Below, one piece after another: positions 60,093 to 64,000 of a DNA stretch of 64,000 bases. Within the stretch, counting starts at the first letter, position 1. Each line of letters begins with the position of its first letter. Below the pieces are notes generated by a model. That model had not been told where the DNA came from. It did no database searches and saw nothing but the letters and a program-made list of their open reading frames with translations. Position numbers and translations under genes: made by a program. This DNA comes from Alitta virens (Eukaryota > Annelida > Polychaeta > Phyllodocida > Nereididae): NCBI GenBank assembly GCA_932294295.1, contig OW028578.1, forward strand, positions 40,936,537 through 41,000,536. The letters run 5' to 3'.

Positions 60093-60328
60093 TCCGAAAA
60101 ACTGTCTAACTCATACTATCAAACAGCTAAAGTGTGATATATTGAGCCCTGTGAATATCTTGTGCTATATTTCAATAACTACCAAGAAAACTGGGTCCAG
60201 CAAAACTGCAGTTTCTGAGGTGGCCATGAGAAATAATCAGGAGAAAAATTAGGGTAACTTAGGTATTGAAAATGCAATTTTTTCTAGATTTATGTAAACA
60301 TTGATAAACAGTGCCTTATCTAAATAGT

Positions 60329-60445
60329 CTCAATAGTCACAAAGCTACTGGTCTGAAGTGTGGTCAGCTTATGTGACCAGCTGCCAGAGACAGACGTAAT
60401 GATGAGATAAGGCTACTGGGAGTCCAACCTACTTGCATTTAACCA
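60329..60445 (-). mobile_element. tRNA-derived SINE, copy 5 (3' part only)
   Basis: Contains TGACCAGCTGCCAGAGACAG, TAATGATGAGATAAGG and the tail-like GTCTCAATAGTCACAAAGC. Confidence 0.65.
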
Positions 60446-60779
60446 GCTGTGTGTAGGATATTTCAGCCTGACAATTGCTGGATATTTCAGCCTGACAATT
60501 ACCTTGTTTTTCCTTTGAACCCTTTAGAATAGGTCATTACAATACCTCAATTAAGGACATTACAAAGCTTCATTTTTTGCCAGAGTAAACAAAGCCAGCT
60601 GCTCATGGCGTGCCCTCCTCAGGACTAGGATAAAGCCTCATTTGGATGTCAAGAGATGCCCTCAGGACAGGTCCAGGGCCTTGGGGGACACACACATTGT
60701 TATTAGGACCTGGAGGGCATTGATGTGAAGGCCCTATTGTGTGTTATGGCCCTTCCATGAGGGCATTAACCACCGGAAT

Positions 60780-60895
60780 GGACTGTTATGGTCTTCGTCT
60801 TTGGTGCTTGTGTTTTGAACCCAGGATTTATTGCGCTCGCCTCTTGACCTTTCGGATGTTTTAACCATGAGGTCGTTCCGATGGACAAAGGTGAC
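60780..60895 (-). mobile_element. tRNA-like head, decayed SINE
   Basis: On the minus strand ACGACCTCATGGTTAAAAC (A-box region) is followed by CCTGGGTTCAAAACAC (B-box) about 50 bases later. Confidence 0.4.
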
Positions 60896-62662
60896 TTTCT
60901 CCGAAATGCTTTGATTTCATACGACTTAAGACCTGCCATTGGGCGTCCACAAGGAAGCGGTGTCCGACATAAAATTCTTGTGGACGACACAAAGGCTACT
61001 GAATGTTTTACAAGGAAATATTTATGTTACCAAGGAAATGTTGGTGAGGGAACATTAATGAATACAAAGCAGCTTCAATTGGTTGATCATCAACATATTC
61101 TGAACTTCATTAGACTATAATAGCAGTTGTGGGACTTAGTTGTCTTAAAATTAAGGCAATCTTGATATGGAGGTGATTTTCATTGTGGAGGTCCACTGTA
61201 TCATAAGAAGAAAATACTTCATATGCTTTTCAGATTTTCTAAGTCTTAGTTTCTTGTGGACTCCAGGGTGTTTGATATCTAGAAATAGATACAAAAATAT
61301 GTTTATGCCATTAGTATCTCGCGTGCAAAGTAGTGCACCCATTGTCCTTGAACCAGTTACTCTGTATTTGCCGTAGGGTCCAGACTGAAACAAGCTGGTC
61401 TGAGCTATATGATACTTAAATGCCCTATCCTACTACCTGCCACTGAGACTTATTTATTTGATATTTAACAACATATTTTATAAGGGTGAATCACTCAGTA
61501 AATGTACTGTTTTCCAGTAATGTATACAGAACTAGAAAGTCTATGTACAGAACAGATATAAAATATACAAGTAAAATATAGTTCATAGTCTGACAGTTCC
61601 TTGAAACTGTCATGGCTACTCACTGTGTATACTCCTTTTAAGTTACTTGTAGTTTTTAAATCTATATATTGAAGTTGTCTTGAATTTAATGTAGGACATG
61701 GTTTCCTTGTGGACGTCCAATGGAGAGATACCTGGAGCTGTTTCAGAACCTATTACTAAATATTCTAGGGCATTTGTTTGAAGTGGTCGAATTTAGGGGG
61801 CTCCACTGTATGTGATTTTTTTCTTATGTGTATTAAACTAGTCTGTTCATGATTTAAAAGCAGCTTATTTATAGAGTCATGTTTACTATCAGTTTACAAT
61901 ATTCATATGTCCTGCTATGACCTGCCTCCTGAGTTGAGCTTTTTCTTTGTCCTGAGAAACTTAATCCAAAGACCTTTTATCCCAGTATTGTGAAGTATCC
62001 GAGGTCACTGGGTTCATGCCAGTGCAGTCACATACATCTAGACGAGTTTCTTATTATAAGCTAATATGCTGGTATTTCTAATGATAAAAAACTACAAATT
62101 ACAAATGTAGTACCACCAGGTAATTCTGGTGGTCATGCTATATATATGGTACTGTGTAGGGTTTCAAGTAAAAAGGGACATAATTATGAAAATATTAGTA
62201 CCACAAGCCTAGTTAATAACCCTTATAATAGTCTTTAAAAATATTTATATATTCAGCTGAATTCCTTATTTAGACCACCTTACTATTAAGACCACCACAA
62301 TTTGCATAAAGGTGAGGTTCCTTATTAGTCTACTTCTAAACGTTCCAAATGGAATTGCAGGGTTTTCCTGAAGGTCAATAGAATTTTAAGGGTCAACTTA
62401 GGACAGGGTGCTAGAAACCCTTCTATATCATCCTAGCATCCTTTGTCTTCTGAATAGGGGTAACTCTGGAGCTGGAGGGGCAGGGGAGGGGGGGGTATTA
62501 CCCCTTTTTGTGCCTTTGTAAGATTGGTAATTATACAAGAGTGGTAATTATACCCAGTACAAGGAAATGCAGTGGTTTCTAAGATGATACTTGTGTGTTG
62601 GGGGTAGCCTATTATCATCTACCAGTGCATATTTCATTATTGTACTGTGCACTGACATAGGA

Positions 62663-62680
62663 AGTGCCCCCCCCCCCCCC
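62663..62680 (+). repeat. Poly-C run
   Basis: About 16-17 C in a row after AGTG. Confidence 0.85.
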
Positions 62681-64000
62681 CTATACTACACATTGTAAAT
62701 GCACTAAAAAGTGCTTGTCCTATGCTACACGTGGTTTGTTTGAGTGCAAAGCACTTGCAATGTAGTTCTGTAACCACACAGTTGCTTGTTTGTGCAGCCA
62801 GCAAGTAGCACATGGGTAACAATTACAAGCATTGCCACTGAAATGTATGATATTGTACCGCAGTCTTTAGCAATTAGGTAGTATTTTTTGTTATATTAAT
62901 GCACCTTTAATTAGTGATATAGACATATAATATACTGAAATATTATTATTGGTATTATATATTTTGCAGTTGTTAAAGTACATAATTTTCACCCATGTTA
63001 ACGACTGTACCATTTGCAATGAATGAGAGTGAAATATGCAGACTTCATTCTCTAATAGAAGCCTGGGTATGGTTTATATTTAGATGACTTTCTATTTGAG
63101 TAAATGACAGTCTTTTAAGATAGAGAGAATGAGGCATTTTAGAGCTACATTATGTCTTGCTGTGATTGGAGGCATTAGCATCAAATTATGAACCATGAGC
63201 GATATTTAATTCACTTTTTTACGGTCATGGCAATTTAGCTTCTTCGAAATTATCTTAAAATCTCCCCTCTAAGCTTTCTTAAACCACTAATGAATTGAAA
63301 TGACGGAAATACTATGCCAATCAAAGTGTTATATTATATTAAGCGACAATTTTGACATCGCTGACGTCAATCGATTAAATTCGCACTCAATTTATTTTGT
63401 CATTCGGGTGCGGGTTAAACCCAATTTAAATTTAATTACCATTTTATGCAATGAAAATAGAGAAATGTCAAACTAGTATGACGTAGATGTCATTTAAACG
63501 TCAAGTTTTGACATAAAAAGATGTATGGCTGTCACTGAGGTATCGAACATTAGCTTTCTACGCAGTTGGAGCGAATGTTTTGAATTATATATAATTCATG
63601 AATGCTTTGCCATTATGCACTAGTATTCATATGTGAAACCATAAGCGATCATATATGTCACAAAAGTAATAATCTATTGGTTTGAAAGCATATAGTTGAT
63701 GGCAATAACCTTCGTAGGATGCAAATGCAGTGCGTATGGATTGATACAGTTCAATTTCCTAAAAATGTTTTGTAGCTTGAACACCGTGTGGGATTGTGAT
63801 GTATTATAATGTATCTGATTTTTTAAAACAAATGCATTAACATCTGCAAGTTTTAGCGTAGTAAGGTAACAAAAACCAACGAGAAAAGATGAAATTACCA
63901 ACAAAACACGGTATCGCTTGCTTATTACTCGTTACAGTATTTTATATCTGATACTCGCATATCATAAGAAATTAGTTCAGCACAGTTTTATATTTGAGAT

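Larger units (their letters stand above)
15181..64000 (+). other. spen: spen intron 2, at least 48.8 kb, open at right edge
   Basis: It begins GTAAGT after exon 2. I found no RRM2-4 or other Spen-like exon up to the end of the window, so it is read as one large repeat-rich intron. A short or unconserved exon cannot be excluded. All repeats and elements listed below 64 kb lie inside it. Stretches not listed separately (for example 16.4-21.6, 22-24.8, 30-32.9, 46.1-47.1 kb) are unique-looking AT-rich DNA with no supportable feature. Confidence 0.7.

Noticed and set aside
60881..61120. 79-codon open frame starting MDKGDFLRNALISYD
   Set aside because: Its 5' part overlaps the tRNA-like head at 60780-60895, and there is no recognised homology.

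Overview
This window is nuclear DNA from an invertebrate animal. It is AT-rich and gene-sparse. Coding sequence sits in short exons with GT..AG introns and AATAAA polyadenylation signals, and the rest is full of tRNA-derived SINEs, MITEs, minisatellites, GATA and CAG/CTG microsatellites and long poly-C runs. The genes and repeats fit a marine bilaterian, perhaps a lophotrochozoan such as a mollusc, but the phylum cannot be fixed from the sequence alone.

Three genes can be supported. (1) Positions 1-619, minus strand: the first two coding exons of a CPLANE2/RSG1 small GTPase (ciliogenesis and planar polarity effector), running off the left edge. (2) Positions 1385-6412, minus strand: a complete eight-exon gene for a COG3964-type amidohydrolase/deacetylase (438 residues by my splice model) with its metal-binding residues visible and a poly(A) signal. 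(3) From 8024, plus strand: the 5' end of spen (Split ends/SHARP/MINT). Exon 1 (8024-8106) and exon 2 (14851-15180) together encode the complete first RRM, joined across a 6.7 kb intron. No later spen exon was found, so 15181-64000 appears to be one intron of at least 48.8 kb.

Layout: 1-6.4 kb holds two head-to-tail minus-strand genes; 6.4-8.0 kb is the divergent amidohydrolase/spen promoter region with a DR1 nuclear-receptor element and a full CRE; 8.1-14.85 kb is spen intron 1; 15.2-64 kb is spen intron 2. Intron 2 contains a TACC-rich patch (15.8-16.3 kb), a nested 1.07 kb MITE with a SINE inside it (37-38 kb), a 50-bp minisatellite (35.7-36.4 kb), a near-identical 33-bp minisatellite (53.76-54.28 kb), a MITE with perfect 5-bp target duplications (45.86-46.04 kb), two palindromic hairpin elements, several SINE copies, many 'AAGACCACC' MITE fragments and a CpG/YY1-like patch next to poly-C tracts (48.2-49.0 kb).

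The three genes do not form a pathway. The notable relationship is positional: spen and CPLANE2 also lie near each other in human 1p36, so this looks like retained ancient linkage, with the amidohydrolase gene between them. I did not find a clearly new biological system. The best leads are the spen-CPLANE2 linkage, the COG3964 gene in an animal, ERR/NR5A-type TCAAGGTCA elements inside three of its exons, the TACC cluster, and the homogeneous 33-bp array whose units resemble 3' splice sites.
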